NCBI RefSeq assembly: GCF_000022905.1
Contig: NC_012590.1
Coordinates: forward strand, 558,001-622,000
Direction: 5' to 3'
Source: Corynebacterium aurimucosum ATCC 700975
GTDB lineage: Bacteria; Actinomycetota; Actinomycetes; Mycobacteriales; Mycobacteriaceae
DNA length: 64,000 nucleotides
Part shown: one piece after another, positions 12,690-21,470 of the stretch
Position numbering within the stretch: the first letter of the stretch is position 1
Layout of the letters: each line of letters opens with the position of its first letter
Made by a program: the position numbers and the translations under genes
The notes under the pieces: generated by a model
Seen by the model: only the letters and a program-made list of their open reading frames with translations
The model's database searches: none
Told to the model about the DNA's origin: nothing

Positions 12690-13430
12690 ATGCTACCAGC
12701 GTCTTTTGCCCCGAACCTGTACGCGCACTTCACCCTGGATTCGCGCGCGACCTCACGCGAATTGGGCGTGCAGCTGGCGGCTGCCGACGCCCACCTCGAA
12801 GGCCTCGGCTACCTCCCCGAGGACGAAGAACGCGAGGAGCTCGCCGTTGCCGCCCGCATTCTCTGCGAGCCCTCGTCCCGAGCCGGCTATGACCAAATGA
12901 TGGAATCAGGTGCTCGGCTCACGTGGGCTCAGCTGGATGACTACGCCACTACCGGCCGCTGGAGCGAGAGCTACCACGCTTCCGCGCCCACCGCGCCTGC
13001 TCAGGACGCCCCGCGCGCTACTCCCGGCACCCGCGTGATCTTGGCCGTCATCGATTACGTCATAGCGGCGATTGGTGCGTCCCTCTTCGTGAGCGTCGGG
13101 ATATTCAACTCGGATGTGAGCGAGGTCTGGCTCACCAGTGTCTCCGCCATCATTACGGTGGCCTATTACATCTGCTTTGAGGTCCGCGTAGGGGCAACGC
13201 CGGCGAAGCTGATAGCTGGATACACGGTGCGCGATGCCACAACCCACAACAAGCTCACCTGGCAGCAGAGCATCAAGCGCAACTGGTGGCGCGTGGCCTC
13301 CCTCGTGCCGCTCATCGGCCCGCTGGTTGCCTTCTTTGGTGCCCTCTACGTGGTGACCACGATTGGGGCCAAGAATAACCTCCGCGGCCAGCACGACATC
13401 CTGGCTAACGCCGAAGTAGTGAAAAAGTAG
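12690..13430 (+). CDS. RDD-family membrane protein with DnaJ-like N-terminus
   Basis: A 246-residue protein. The N-terminal ~80 residues (LDSRATSRELGVQLAAADAHLEGLGY... ILCEPSSRAGYDQMM) resemble the helical layout of a J-like domain but without a clear HPD. The C-terminal half has three to four TM helices with the RDD-type features TPGTRVILAVIDYVIA and GATPAKLIAGYTV. The role of RDD proteins is poorly defined. It follows the YihY gene by 6 bp. Its last 26 bp overlap the end of the convergent D,D-carboxypeptidase gene. Confidence 0.75.
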   Translation: MLPASFAPNLYAHFTLDSRATSRELGVQLAAADAHLEGLGYLPEDEEREELAVAARILCEPSSRAGYDQMMESGARLTWAQLDDYATTGRWSESYHASAPTAPAQDAPRATPGTRVILAVIDYVIAAIGASLFVSVGIFNSDVSEVWLTSVSAIITVAYYICFEVRVGATPAKLIAGYTVRDATTHNKLTWQQSIKRNWWRVASLVPLIGPLVAFFGALYVVTTIGAKNNLRGQHDILANAEVVKK

Positions 13431-14625
13431 CAACCACTACCACGAGGAGAGCGACGAGTCCCGCCACGAGCCACCCAATCCAGCCCTGCGAGTCTCCAAA
13501 GGACGAAGACCCCGCAGTCGCCTCCGAGGTGGCGGGCGCAGAAGGCGTGGTAGGAACCGGGCTGGTTAGTACAGATTCCGAAGGCTCTTCTTTTCCAGCC
13601 GCGAAATCATCCACAAGCCCAACGCCATCGCCGGGGCGGACGTCGGAGGCTTCGTCGAGAAGCATTTGTGCCTGCTCCCAGGCGCGGAAACCGTGCTCGA
13701 CGGTTGTGTCGAGGAGCACCGCCTGGAGGCGGCGCCCGTCGCGATTGATCGCGCCGACGAAGGTATGGTGCGCGTCCTCGGTATAGCCGGTCTTTCCGCC
13801 GATGCCATCCGGGTCGTTGAGGAAGAGCCCATTGTCGTTCCACAGCTCATAACCAGGCATCTCACCCCAGCCGGGAAAGTCCACATGCTCTGTATCGACG
13901 ATGCGCGCGAAGGTGTCGTTGGCAAAAGCCGCGCGGTAGATCAGCGAGATATCTGCCGCGGACGTCGACATCCCTGCCGCGTCCAGGCCCGAGTAGCTCG
14001 CCGCCACCGTCGAGCGCGTGCCAATCTCCTGTGCCTTCGCGTTGACCTTCTCCAGCGCCTCCTCATCCCCGCCAACAGCCTGCGCGAGGGCATGCGCGGC
14101 GTCGTTGCCGGAAGCCATGAGCAAACCCTGCAGAAGCTGCTCCACGGTGTAGACCCCATCGGGGCCGAGGCCGACGGCGGAGCCTTCGACGGAGGCGTCG
14201 TCAAGCGTGGCGGTGATGCGCTGGTCGAGGGGTAGCTCCTCGATGACCACGAGCGCTAGCAGCGCCTTGATGATGGAGGCCGGGCGGTAGCGCCCGTTGG
14301 GATCCTTCATGGCGATGATTTCGCCGGTGTCCAGGTCACTGACCATCCACGCAGAAGCCACAACGTCCTTGTTCAGCCGAAAGCCGCGCGGGGCCGTCAC
14401 GCCGCACGCAGCGCCCTCAACCGCGGGAAGGGGAGTGGGGGCTTCCTGGCCGGGCGCTAACCTCTCAGAGGTGGTCGTCGGCTCTTCGGGGACGAGCGAA
14501 TGCGGGCAGGAGTCGGTATCCGGCGCGGTGGTGCGCGTGGGCGATGAGGACTCTTCCTCTTCTGCAAACGCTGGCGGCGTCGCGGCCAGGGCGATGGCAG
14601 TGAGGAGCGCGGGGACATGTTTCAT
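13405..14625 (-). CDS. D-alanyl-D-alanine carboxypeptidase (S11 family)
   Basis: A 406-residue exported penicillin-binding protein that trims the terminal D-Ala of peptidoglycan stem peptides. The signal peptide is MKHVPALLTAIALAATPPAFA; a Ser/Thr/Pro-rich spacer to residue ~75 follows, then the transpeptidase domain with SxxK (SIIK, 117-120), SGN (172-174) and KTG (278-280), all intact. A Pro/Ser/Thr linker leads to a C-terminal TM anchor (WIGWLVAGLVALLVVVVATF) with an RR end. The start is ATG at 14625; longer in-frame extensions would cover the divergent ADA-like gene. The 3' end overlaps the RDD gene by 26 bp tail to tail. Confidence 0.92.
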   Translation of the reverse strand: MKHVPALLTAIALAATPPAFAEEEESSSPTRTTAPDTDSCPHSLVPEEPTTTSERLAPGQEAPTPLPAVEGAACGVTAPRGFRLNKDVVASAWMVSDLDTGEIIAMKDPNGRYRPASIIKALLALVVIEELPLDQRITATLDDASVEGSAVGLGPDGVYTVEQLLQGLLMASGNDAAHALAQAVGGDEEALEKVNAKAQEIGTRSTVAASYSGLDAAGMSTSAADISLIYRAAFANDTFARIVDTEHVDFPGWGEMPGYELWNDNGLFLNDPDGIGGKTGYTEDAHHTFVGAINRDGRRLQAVLLDTTVEHGFRAWEQAQMLLDEASDVRPGDGVGLVDDFAAGKEEPSESVLTSPVPTTPSAPATSEATAGSSSFGDSQGWIGWLVAGLVALLVVVVATFSLLRR

Positions 14626-14664
14626 AGCGTGCTTAATCCTAGACCGCGTCCTAGGATGATCCTC

Positions 14665-15519
14665 ATGCATGACGCACCTCTGATTAGCCCCGAAAATAAA
14701 GACTCCGGCGCCGAGATTTTCGCCGGCCTGCCCAAGGTGACGCTCTTCGCGCCGCTGCCCACGGATGCTTCCACCCCGGAGGAGCTCCGCGCGGCCACCC
14801 ACGCTGTTGTGCAGGCGCTTGCCGACGACCACGTGGTCTACGCCGAGCTCCGCCTGCGCCCCAGTGCTTTCTCCTTCGATGCTGCCGAGGCGCTCGCTGC
14901 GGCGCAGGAAGGACTCGACGTTCCCGGAATTGATGCTCGCCTCATCGTTGAGGGCGATGCCAGTGAGGCCGCAGTTGGCGTGGCGCTGACTGAGTTGTCT
15001 GCGGCTGAGAAGCTCCGCGCAGACTTCATCCCGTGGGAGCGGGACGTTGCCTCCTATGAGGAGGCCGTGGCGGCGGTGCAAGCGGGTGCGACGCGCCTTG
15101 TGCACGCCACTGATCTCGTCGATGACTTCAGCGCTGATCTCGACGGCGTTCGCCCAGGCAAGGCATCCGCGTGGGTGCGGGATCGCCGCATTGCCTTGAC
15201 CTTCGCGCCGCTGGAAGAGCTGCCCGCAGAGGAGCTGGCTGATCATCCTCTGCCGCTGCTACAGCAGCTCGGTTTTACCTGCACGGTGGCGGGGGAGAAG
15301 CTCAGCGACGTTTTCTTGGCCCTAAGCGAGACCTTCGGCTATGGGCTGGAGGAGTTCTTTGACCTCACCATCAAGGCGATTGAGAACTCTTTTGCCAGCG
15401 AAGAGGACCGCCAGCGCCTCATCGAGCAGCAAATCCTGCCTGCCTATGAGGAACTGGCGGATCCGGAATTCGCGGAAGACGCTTCCGAAGTGGAAGAAGA
15501 CAGCGAGTCTTCCGAGTAA
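14665..15519 (+). CDS. adenosine deaminase-like protein lacking catalytic residues
   Basis: A 284-residue homologue of adenosine deaminase. The fold is recognisable from LPK at the N-terminus, VVYAELRLRP (usual VYAEVRFAP), IALTFAPLEE...LADHPLPLLQQLGFTCTV, and the C-terminal FGYGLEEFFDLTIKAIENSFASEEDRQ. The metal-binding HxH after LPK is replaced by TLFAPL, the HAGE block is absent, and the LNTDD metal aspartate is replaced by TVAGE. It is therefore unlikely to deaminate adenosine. The C-terminus is strongly acidic. ATG at 14665 has AGGA 8 nt upstream; ATG 14656 is possible. Divergent from the D,D-carboxypeptidase gene. Confidence 0.75.
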   Translation: MHDAPLISPENKDSGAEIFAGLPKVTLFAPLPTDASTPEELRAATHAVVQALADDHVVYAELRLRPSAFSFDAAEALAAAQEGLDVPGIDARLIVEGDASEAAVGVALTELSAAEKLRADFIPWERDVASYEEAVAAVQAGATRLVHATDLVDDFSADLDGVRPGKASAWVRDRRIALTFAPLEELPAEELADHPLPLLQQLGFTCTVAGEKLSDVFLALSETFGYGLEEFFDLTIKAIENSFASEEDRQRLIEQQILPAYEELADPEFAEDASEVEEDSESSE

Positions 15520-15529
15520 CAAGTAAAAA

Positions 15530-16768
15530 CTAGAAGCGGGAGAAGCGCTTCGTCAGCATTTCCTCCAAGCCCTTCCAGGACTCCGCGTGCTCGGTGTAGG
15601 GCTTGGAGGGTACGTACCCCGCGTGCTCGGTGGAACCAAGCATGTAGCCCAGGTAGTCCTGGAAGCGTGGGTTCTGCAGCATGTAGGAGTTGATGGAGTC
15701 ATCCCCGGCCCAGTCGGCGGCATCCGCGCAGACTTCGTAGCAACGGCTCATCTGGTCCGTATCAACGGACTCTGGGCCCTTTTCAATATCGCGGACGATG
15801 CCGTAGAAGCTGTACTGGTTATCCGGGTGAACGGTGACCTCGAGCTCACCGGCATTCGCTGCGGCAACGACTTCCTCCCAGGTGGAGACCTTTGCTAGGT
15901 CGTGGTCATCGTTTTCCATGATCCAGCGCACGAGCACCTTGGAGCTGGGGAAGGTGAAGATTTCGCCCCACTTGCCCAAGAAAACCGGCTTGCCGTCGAG
16001 GTAGGTGCGCAGGGTGTAGACCGTCCTTTGGTCGGCGGTGATCTTCACCGGGTCGATGCCCGCGGCGGCCCACGGGGAGCTGTCATAGGGATCGGCGGAT
16101 TCCGCGGCGGCCTTGCGCTCTTCCTCGGCCTTCTTGCGGGCTTCCTCCGCTGCTTCGCTGGCGGCGGAGATACGGGTGGCGGCGTTCGTAGTTGCATCCT
16201 GGGTGAAGTCAGAAGAAGGAACGACCTTGACCACCTTGTCGAGGTCTTCGATAACCGAGCGCCAGTTGCTGTGGATAACGCGGCCCACGCCGGACCACTC
16301 GCTCATGCCCTGTTCACCGGCGTAGTGATCAGCACCGCGGGCAGGATTGCGCAGGATGGAATGCGATGCGAAGAAGATGACGGTGTGCTCTGCGGCGCTG
16401 ACCTCTGCCAGCGCCTGCGCAATCTCGAGGCAGCGTGCGACGGTGGACACGTTCTCGTGGCTGGGACGGCCGGCCAGGTGCTTCGGCATCCCGATGAGGT
16501 CGTAGACGTGCTTCTTTTCCGGCACGACGCGGTCCGCCGCTTGGGAGTTGAAGACCTCCCACTTCGGGTGGTCGAGCAAGTCATGCTTCGTGCCGGATTC
16601 GAGGAAGCAGAGCATCTCGGCTTCGGTATTAAAGAGCAGGACGGATTCGTCATCACCGAGAAAGGCCTGCCACTCGGCACCGTTCTGGCGCCACTTTGGC
16701 GCCCACAGGGTATAAAAATCGCCCTCAGAGAGGGAGAGCTTGATGGGGACAATAGCGCGGGTGTTCAT
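15530..16768 (-). CDS. conserved hypothetical protein with charged central linker
   Basis: A 412-residue soluble-looking protein without signal peptide or TM helix. Two related halves are visible: residues ~10-110 (FYTLWAPKWRQNG...FNTEAEMLCFLES) and ~240-330 (VYTLRTYLDGKPVFLGKWGEIFTFPSSKVLVRWIMEN). Both have a Y-T-L-W/R, a G-x-W/F and a threshold-like F-x-x-x-x-x-L-x-x-F/W pattern. They are separated by an Ala/Glu/Lys-rich probable coiled coil (AASEAAEEARKKAEEERKAAAES). I recognise it only as a corynebacterial conserved protein of unknown function. ATG at 16768 is preferred over TTG 16774. Confidence 0.72.
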   Translation of the reverse strand: MNTRAIVPIKLSLSEGDFYTLWAPKWRQNGAEWQAFLGDDESVLLFNTEAEMLCFLESGTKHDLLDHPKWEVFNSQAADRVVPEKKHVYDLIGMPKHLAGRPSHENVSTVARCLEIAQALAEVSAAEHTVIFFASHSILRNPARGADHYAGEQGMSEWSGVGRVIHSNWRSVIEDLDKVVKVVPSSDFTQDATTNAATRISAASEAAEEARKKAEEERKAAAESADPYDSSPWAAAGIDPVKITADQRTVYTLRTYLDGKPVFLGKWGEIFTFPSSKVLVRWIMENDDHDLAKVSTWEEVVAAANAGELEVTVHPDNQYSFYGIVRDIEKGPESVDTDQMSRCYEVCADAADWAGDDSINSYMLQNPRFQDYLGYMLGSTEHAGYVPSKPYTEHAESWKGLEEMLTKRFSRF

Positions 16769-16779
16769 GGGCAAATAGT

Positions 16780-17643
16780 CTACCCTGTGGGCCTCCAGAA
16801 GCCTTTGAAAGCCATCCCCATGTTGTTGGTGCGCAGCGGATTGGTTTGCACGGGGCTGCCGGCCTCCACCATCTGCCCATTACCGGAGTACATGGCCACG
16901 TGCCCATCCCACACGACGAGGTCGCCGGGCTGCAGCTCATCAGCGCTCACCTGGCGGCCCACGGTCTGGTTTTCAGCGGTGCGCGGCAGTTCCACGCCAG
17001 CCTGGCGCCAGGCCCATTGGGTCAGCCCCGAGCAGTCGAAGCTGCCGTTGCCGGTACCGCCCCAGCCATAGGGTGTTCCCAGCTGGGATAGCGCGGCTTG
17101 CACTGCGGCCTGCCCTTGCGTGGTTCCTTCGCTTGCGGTGGAGGACGCGGTGAGTGCGTGGCGCACCACGCCTTCCTCCTGCGGGCCGCGCACCGAGGGG
17201 CGAACAGCACGCTGGCCAATGGGTATGAGGGGAGCTGCTGCCTGCAGGAGCTCCCCAGCCAGCTGCTTGACGCGAAGCATCGCTTTGCCAACGTATTCCA
17301 TGGCCAGGGCTTGCAATGCTGAACGCGCCGCAGCCTGTGTTGCAGGATTCGGGATGAGCAACCCGAGGGCGATAGGTAGTCCGCGCTGGAGAAGCTCGAA
17401 GCCCAGACCGATGAGGTCCCTGACTGTCGCCGCGATGAGCCCGCGGGCAGCATCCAGAGCGGAGCGGGCGGTGGAGAGATCCTCAGTGGCTTGGCGCGCA
17501 GTGTCTAACAACGCCCGTGGATCCCCATGCGCGATTTCCGCTAGCGGCCCTGCAGCAGTGAGATCGGGCACAGTGGGCAGGGAGACGTCGGGAAGCTGCG
17601 CCGGCTGAATCCGGGCAATGTGGGCGAGTGCTGACTCCAACAT
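16780..17643 (-). CDS. NlpC/P60 peptidoglycan endopeptidase-like protein
   Basis: A 287-residue protein whose C-terminal ~110 residues form an NlpC/P60 domain: catalytic Cys in NGSFDCSGLTQWAW, catalytic His in VVWDGHVAMYSG and LGTPYGWGGTG ahead of the Cys. These enzymes cut D-Glu-mDAP bonds in stem peptides. The N-terminal ~170 residues are Ala-rich helices with no obvious Sec signal peptide. Its ATG overlaps the stop of the upstream small gene (TGATG at 17641-17645), so the two are translationally coupled. Absence of a Sec signal plus the ESX-like partner suggests a non-Sec route, which is inference. Confidence 0.85.
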   Translation of the reverse strand: MLESALAHIARIQPAQLPDVSLPTVPDLTAAGPLAEIAHGDPRALLDTARQATEDLSTARSALDAARGLIAATVRDLIGLGFELLQRGLPIALGLLIPNPATQAAARSALQALAMEYVGKAMLRVKQLAGELLQAAAPLIPIGQRAVRPSVRGPQEEGVVRHALTASSTASEGTTQGQAAVQAALSQLGTPYGWGGTGNGSFDCSGLTQWAWRQAGVELPRTAENQTVGRQVSADELQPGDLVVWDGHVAMYSGNGQMVEAGSPVQTNPLRTNNMGMAFKGFWRPTG

Positions 17644-17927
17644 CACAGACCCCCGCACGCGTTCGCGAGAACACCATCGGCGTCTTCCGCTTCGCGGGCC
17701 ATGCGGAAGCTGGAGTCCGCCACGGCACCAGCATCCGCCCTGACCTGGGCAAGGCGGGCAGCAAGGTTCTCCATGGCGGAGTTAAATGCGCCGGTGAAAC
17801 CACCCAGAACGGAATCTATAGGTAGCTCCGGAGGGGGAGTGGCGGAGGCTTGGGAGACGGTGGCGAGTTCGTGTGCCAGCCGGCGGGTGTGCTCGGTGTC
17901 AATAGTGAATGTGTCAAAGCTAGTCAT
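17643..17927 (-). CDS. small ESX/WXG100-like helical protein
   Basis: A 94-residue, Ala-rich, helical protein (MTSFDTFTIDTEHTRRLAHELATV...FNSAMENLAARLAQVRADAGAVADSSFRMAREAEDADGVL). Length, helix-turn-helix arrangement and central GGFTGAFNSAM resemble the ESX-1 secretion-associated (EspC-like, DUF2580) proteins of actinobacteria, though a canonical WXG is not seen. It is translationally coupled to the NlpC/P60 gene, which may be its co-exported partner. ATG at 17927. No ESX core genes lie in the window. Confidence 0.6.
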   Translation of the reverse strand: MTSFDTFTIDTEHTRRLAHELATVSQASATPPPELPIDSVLGGFTGAFNSAMENLAARLAQVRADAGAVADSSFRMAREAEDADGVLANACGGL

Positions 17928-17988
17928 GCCTTATTAGACTGCACCGCCCGCTGATCGGTTCCCGGCGGATTCTTATACAGTGAAGGGC

Positions 17989-18624
17989 ATGGATATCCAC
18001 GTAGTAGACCACCCCCTCGCCGCCTCCCGGCTCACGCTGATGCGTGATGCCCGCAGTGATAACACCGCTTTCCGTGCCGCCCTGCGAGACCTGGGCACCA
18101 TGCTGGTGTATGAAGCAGCCCGTGACCTGCCCGTCGAGCATTTTGATTGCGTCACTCCCGTCGCCACGGCGGAGGGCACTCGCCTGCAGAACCCGCCGAT
18201 TATCGTGCCCATCATCCGTGCTGGTCTGGGCATGATTGACCCGGCGCTGTCTATGATTCCGGATGCCCAGGTCGGCTTCATCGGCATGGCGCGAGATGAG
18301 GAAACCCACGAGCCGGTGCCTTATCTGGAGGCCCTTCCGGAGGATCTCAGTGGCCGCAGCGTCTTCGTGGTCGACCCGATGCTCGCCACGGGTGGTTCCC
18401 TCCTGCACTCTCTGAAGCTCCTCGCGGACCGCGGCGCTACCGACATCACGGCGATCTGCATGGTCTCCGCCCAGCCGGGCGTTGATGCGCTGGCCAACTC
18501 GGGCTTGCCGGTTCGCTTGGTCACCGCAGCGATTGATCCTGCCCTCAATGAGGACGCTTATATCGTGCCGGGGCTGGGTGACGCCGGCGATCGCCTCTAC
18601 GGCCCCCGCAATATCGACCTGTAG
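17989..18624 (+). CDS. upp: uracil phosphoribosyltransferase
   Basis: A 211-residue pyrimidine-salvage enzyme converting uracil and PRPP to UMP. The start [20 protein letters not shown] is typical; the PRPP loop [19 protein letters not shown] and the uracil-binding C-terminal region ([15 protein letters not shown]) are intact. ATG at 17989 directly follows GAAGGGC; a GTG at 17980 is less likely. It is divergent from the small ESX-like gene with a 61-bp gap. Confidence 0.96.
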   Translation: MDIHVVDHPLAASRLTLMRDARSDNTAFRAALRDLGTMLVYEAARDLPVEHFDCVTPVATAEGTRLQNPPIIVPIIRAGLGMIDPALSMIPDAQVGFIGMARDEETHEPVPYLEALPEDLSGRSVFVVDPMLATGGSLLHSLKLLADRGATDITAICMVSAQPGVDALANSGLPVRLVTAAIDPALNEDAYIVPGLGDAGDRLYGPRNIDL

Positions 18625-18631
18625 CGAAACC

Positions 18632-18680
18632 GTCGGGCAGGGCAGACCGCTCAGTATATCTAGCGCGTGACCTGCCCGAC
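18632..18680. repeat. inverted repeat between upp and the amidohydrolase gene
   Basis: GTCGGGCAGG (18632-18641) and its exact complement CCTGCCCGAC (18671-18680) are separated by 29 nt. It lies just after the upp stop. It may act as an upp terminator or as an operator for the next gene; there is no T-tract. Confidence 0.4.
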
Positions 18681-18742
18681 TAACTGAACCGCATGGTCTA
18701 GTTGTAGACTCTTCCCAAGAGAAAACCACGGAGGAGGAAGCA

Positions 18743-19924
18743 GTGATCTCGGACTACGTCAGTGAGTGGTTCAGCAACCACCGCGCGGAGGTCATCGCGT
18801 GGCGTCGCCATATTCACCGCCACCCGGAGACCTCCAATAACGAGGTGGAAACCACCCGCTTCCTGTCCCGCACCCTGCGTGAGTACGGCTTGGAGCCGCA
18901 TCTTTTCCCCGAAACCGGCCTCATGGTGGACATTGGTCCCGATACCGAACTTGGGCGCTTGGCCTTCCGCGCCGATATTGACGCGCTTCCCGTCACCGAG
19001 GTCACCGGCCTCGAATACACCTCCGAGGTGCCCGGAGTCATGCATGCCTGCGGGCATGACATGCACACCACCATTGCGCTGGCCACGGCCTGCGCCTTGG
19101 CGGACCTCAACCGCGAGCATCCGCTAGATTTCGGAGTTCGTGTCATCTTCCAGCCCGCTGAAGAGGTATGGGTGGGCGGTGCCACCGACGTCATTGAATG
19201 GGGTGCGCTCGAAGGTGTGAACTCCATCTTCGCTGTCCACGTTGAACCGAAGCTGCGCGTTGGGCGTATCGGCGTCCGCGCCGGGGCGATTACCTCCGCG
19301 ACTGACGTTGTGGAAATCAACGTCTCTGGCCCCGGCGGGCACACCTCGCGCCCGCACTTGTCGGCGGACGTCGTCTATGCGCTGGGCAAGCTGCTGACGG
19401 ACCTGCCGGGTTTGCTCTCGCGCCGCGTTGATCCGCGCACTGGCACCGTCTTGGTCTTTGGCCAGGTGAATTCGGGTTATGCCCCGAATGCGATTCCGGA
19501 GACCGGTTCTGTATCCGGCACTATGCGCACGGCAGACATCGGAATCTGGCGGGATATGCAAACGCTCTTCTCCGAGTTGGTGGAACAGGTGTTAGCGCCC
19601 CTGGGTGTGGAACATGAGCTGGTTTACCACCGTGGGGTTCCGCCCGTGCTTAACGACGACGTCTCCACCGCCCTCCTCGCCAGCGCTGCCCAGGCCATCG
19701 ACCCGCAAGCCGTGGTTCAGGCACCGCAGTCCTCGGGCGGCGAAGACTTCTCGTGGTACCTGGAGAAGGTCCCCGGCTCCATGGCTCGCCTTGGCTGCTG
19801 GTCCGGTGAAGGCGAACAGCACGATCTCCACATGGGAGATTTGGCACCTGATGAGCGGGCTATCGGCGTAGGCGTCAAACTCTTTGGCTCCGTAGCAGAA
19901 CAGTTTGCCAACGTGGAGGATTAA
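18743..19924 (+). CDS. M20-family amidohydrolase (hippurate hydrolase-like)
   Basis: A 393-residue metal-dependent amidohydrolase of the M20D type (IAA-amino acid / N-acyl amino acid hydrolases). Seen are RRHIHRHPETSNNEVETTRFL at the N-terminus, the metal block HACGHDMHTTIAL, the catalytic PAEE in VIFQPAEEVWVGG, GPGGHTSRPH of the lid domain and the C-terminal SGGEDFSWYL. The substrate is not predictable. Start is GTG at 18743 with GGAGGAAG just upstream. Confidence 0.86.
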   Translation: MISDYVSEWFSNHRAEVIAWRRHIHRHPETSNNEVETTRFLSRTLREYGLEPHLFPETGLMVDIGPDTELGRLAFRADIDALPVTEVTGLEYTSEVPGVMHACGHDMHTTIALATACALADLNREHPLDFGVRVIFQPAEEVWVGGATDVIEWGALEGVNSIFAVHVEPKLRVGRIGVRAGAITSATDVVEINVSGPGGHTSRPHLSADVVYALGKLLTDLPGLLSRRVDPRTGTVLVFGQVNSGYAPNAIPETGSVSGTMRTADIGIWRDMQTLFSELVEQVLAPLGVEHELVYHRGVPPVLNDDVSTALLASAAQAIDPQAVVQAPQSSGGEDFSWYLEKVPGSMARLGCWSGEGEQHDLHMGDLAPDERAIGVGVKLFGSVAEQFANVED

Positions 19925-19997
19925 GCGCCTAAGCACTACACTGTGACAAGGATTTCCCCAGAGTTCTTATAGGCAGAATTTTAAAAAAGGAGCGACA

Positions 19998-21422
19998 GTG
20001 TCACAGGAAGCCCCCCGCATCGTAATCATCGGCGGTGGCCCCGCAGGCTACGAGGCTGCGACCGCCGGCGCCAAGTACGGCGCCCACATTACGTTGGTTG
20101 AGGAACAGGGCCCCGGTGGCTCCTCCGTTCTCTTGGACTGCGTGCCATCGAAGTCCTTCATCGCTGGCGCCAACATTCGTACCGACTTCCGCCGTGCGGA
20201 TGACATGGGCCTGAACCACCAGCTCAGCTCCTTGCAGCTGAGCCTGGAGGCCCTCAACGGCCGTGTGCAGGCGCTGGCTGCTAACCAGTCCCGTGACGTC
20301 CGCGCGGGTCTAGAGAAGATTGGCGTCAAGGTCATTGATGGTCGCGCCGCCTTCTCTGAGGATCAGCATGGTGTGAAGGGTGCAGCACACAAGGTTGATG
20401 TCACCCATAAGGATGGCACCACTGAAACCCTCGACGCGGACCTCGTCCTCGTTGCCACCGGCGCTACCCCGCGCATTCTGCCGGGCGCGCAGCCGGACGG
20501 CGAGCGCATCCTCACCTGGCAGCAGGTTTATGACCTCAAGGAGGAGCCGGAGCACCTCATCGTGGTGGGCTCCGGTGTGACCGGTGCGGAGTTCGTGTCC
20601 GCCTTCGCGGAGATGGGCGTGCGCGTGACCATGGTGGCTTCCCGCGACCGCATTCTGCCGCATGATGACGCCGATGCTGCCGACGTCCTCGAGACCGTCC
20701 TGGCTGAGCGTGGCGTGGAGCTGGAGAAGAACTGCCGCGTGGAGACGGTCTCCCGCACTGAGGACGGCAACGTGGTGGTCAAGACCCAGGATGGCCGCGA
20801 GATCCACGGTTCCCATGTCATCATGTCCATCGGTTCCATTCCGAATACCAAGAACCTGGGCCTTGAGCACGTTGGTGTAGCCACCACGCCGTCCGGCCAC
20901 ATCGAGGTTGACCGCGTCTCCCGCACCAACGTCGCTGGCATCTATGCCGCCGGTGACTGCTCTGATCTGTTCCCGCTGGCTTCCGTTGCCGCGATGCAGG
21001 GCCGTATCGCCATGTACCACTCCCTGGGTGAGGGCGTGTCCCCGCTGCGTCTGAAGACCGTGGCGACTGCCGTGTTTACCCGCCCGGAGATCGCTGCCGT
21101 GGGCTTTACCCAGGCGGAGATTGAGGCCGGTGAGGTCGCCGCCCGCACCATCATGATGCCGCTGAACACCAACCCGCGCGCCAAGATGCGCTCCCTGCAG
21201 CACGGCTTTGTGAAACTCTTCTGCCGCGCTACCTCCGGCCGAGTCATTGGCGGCGTTATCGTCGCGCCGACTGCCTCCGAGCTCATCCTGCCCATCGCCG
21301 TGGCGGTGACCAACCAGCTCACCGTGAACCAGCTCGCGGATTCCCTGGCGGTCTATCCGTCCCTGTCGGGCACCATCACGGAGGCGGCCCGCCGCCTTGT
21401 TGCCCACGACGACCTTGAGTAA
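19998..21422 (+). CDS. lpdA: NAD(P)H:quinone reductase, LpdA-type flavoprotein
   Basis: A 474-residue pyridine nucleotide-disulfide oxidoreductase-fold flavoprotein: FAD motif GGGPAGYEAATAG, second nucleotide motif VVGSGVTGAEFVSAFAEMGVRVTMV, and the TNVAGIYAAGDC FAD block. The redox CxxxxC is incomplete: GGSSVLLDCVPSKSFI keeps only the second cysteine, so it is not a lipoamide dehydrogenase. This pattern is that of mycobacterial and corynebacterial LpdA, which reduces quinones. GTG start at 19998 follows AAAAGGAGCGAC. Confidence 0.87.
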   Translation: MSQEAPRIVIIGGGPAGYEAATAGAKYGAHITLVEEQGPGGSSVLLDCVPSKSFIAGANIRTDFRRADDMGLNHQLSSLQLSLEALNGRVQALAANQSRDVRAGLEKIGVKVIDGRAAFSEDQHGVKGAAHKVDVTHKDGTTETLDADLVLVATGATPRILPGAQPDGERILTWQQVYDLKEEPEHLIVVGSGVTGAEFVSAFAEMGVRVTMVASRDRILPHDDADAADVLETVLAERGVELEKNCRVETVSRTEDGNVVVKTQDGREIHGSHVIMSIGSIPNTKNLGLEHVGVATTPSGHIEVDRVSRTNVAGIYAAGDCSDLFPLASVAAMQGRIAMYHSLGEGVSPLRLKTVATAVFTRPEIAAVGFTQAEIEAGEVAARTIMMPLNTNPRAKMRSLQHGFVKLFCRATSGRVIGGVIVAPTASELILPIAVAVTNQLTVNQLADSLAVYPSLSGTITEAARRLVAHDDLE

Positions 21423-21434
21423 AGCCCTCGCGTA

Positions 21435-21456
21435 AATCAGACCCAGGTCTGATTTA
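21435..21456. terminator. bidirectional hairpin between lpdA and the Ltp gene
   Basis: Perfect 10-bp stem AAATCAGACC / GGTCTGATTT with a 2-nt centre (in practice a 4-nt loop), between two convergent genes. It ends in TTT on both strands, consistent with a shared weak terminator. Confidence 0.6.
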
Positions 21457-21470
21457 GCTACGGCTCGCGC

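Noticed and set aside
14626..15246. N-terminal extension of the D,D-carboxypeptidase frame
   Set aside because: The signal peptide starts at 14625 and the extension is antisense to the ADA-like gene.
20310..21407. 365-codon minus-strand frame over lpdA
   Set aside because: Antisense to a clear flavoprotein gene; composition is that of complementary-strand reading.
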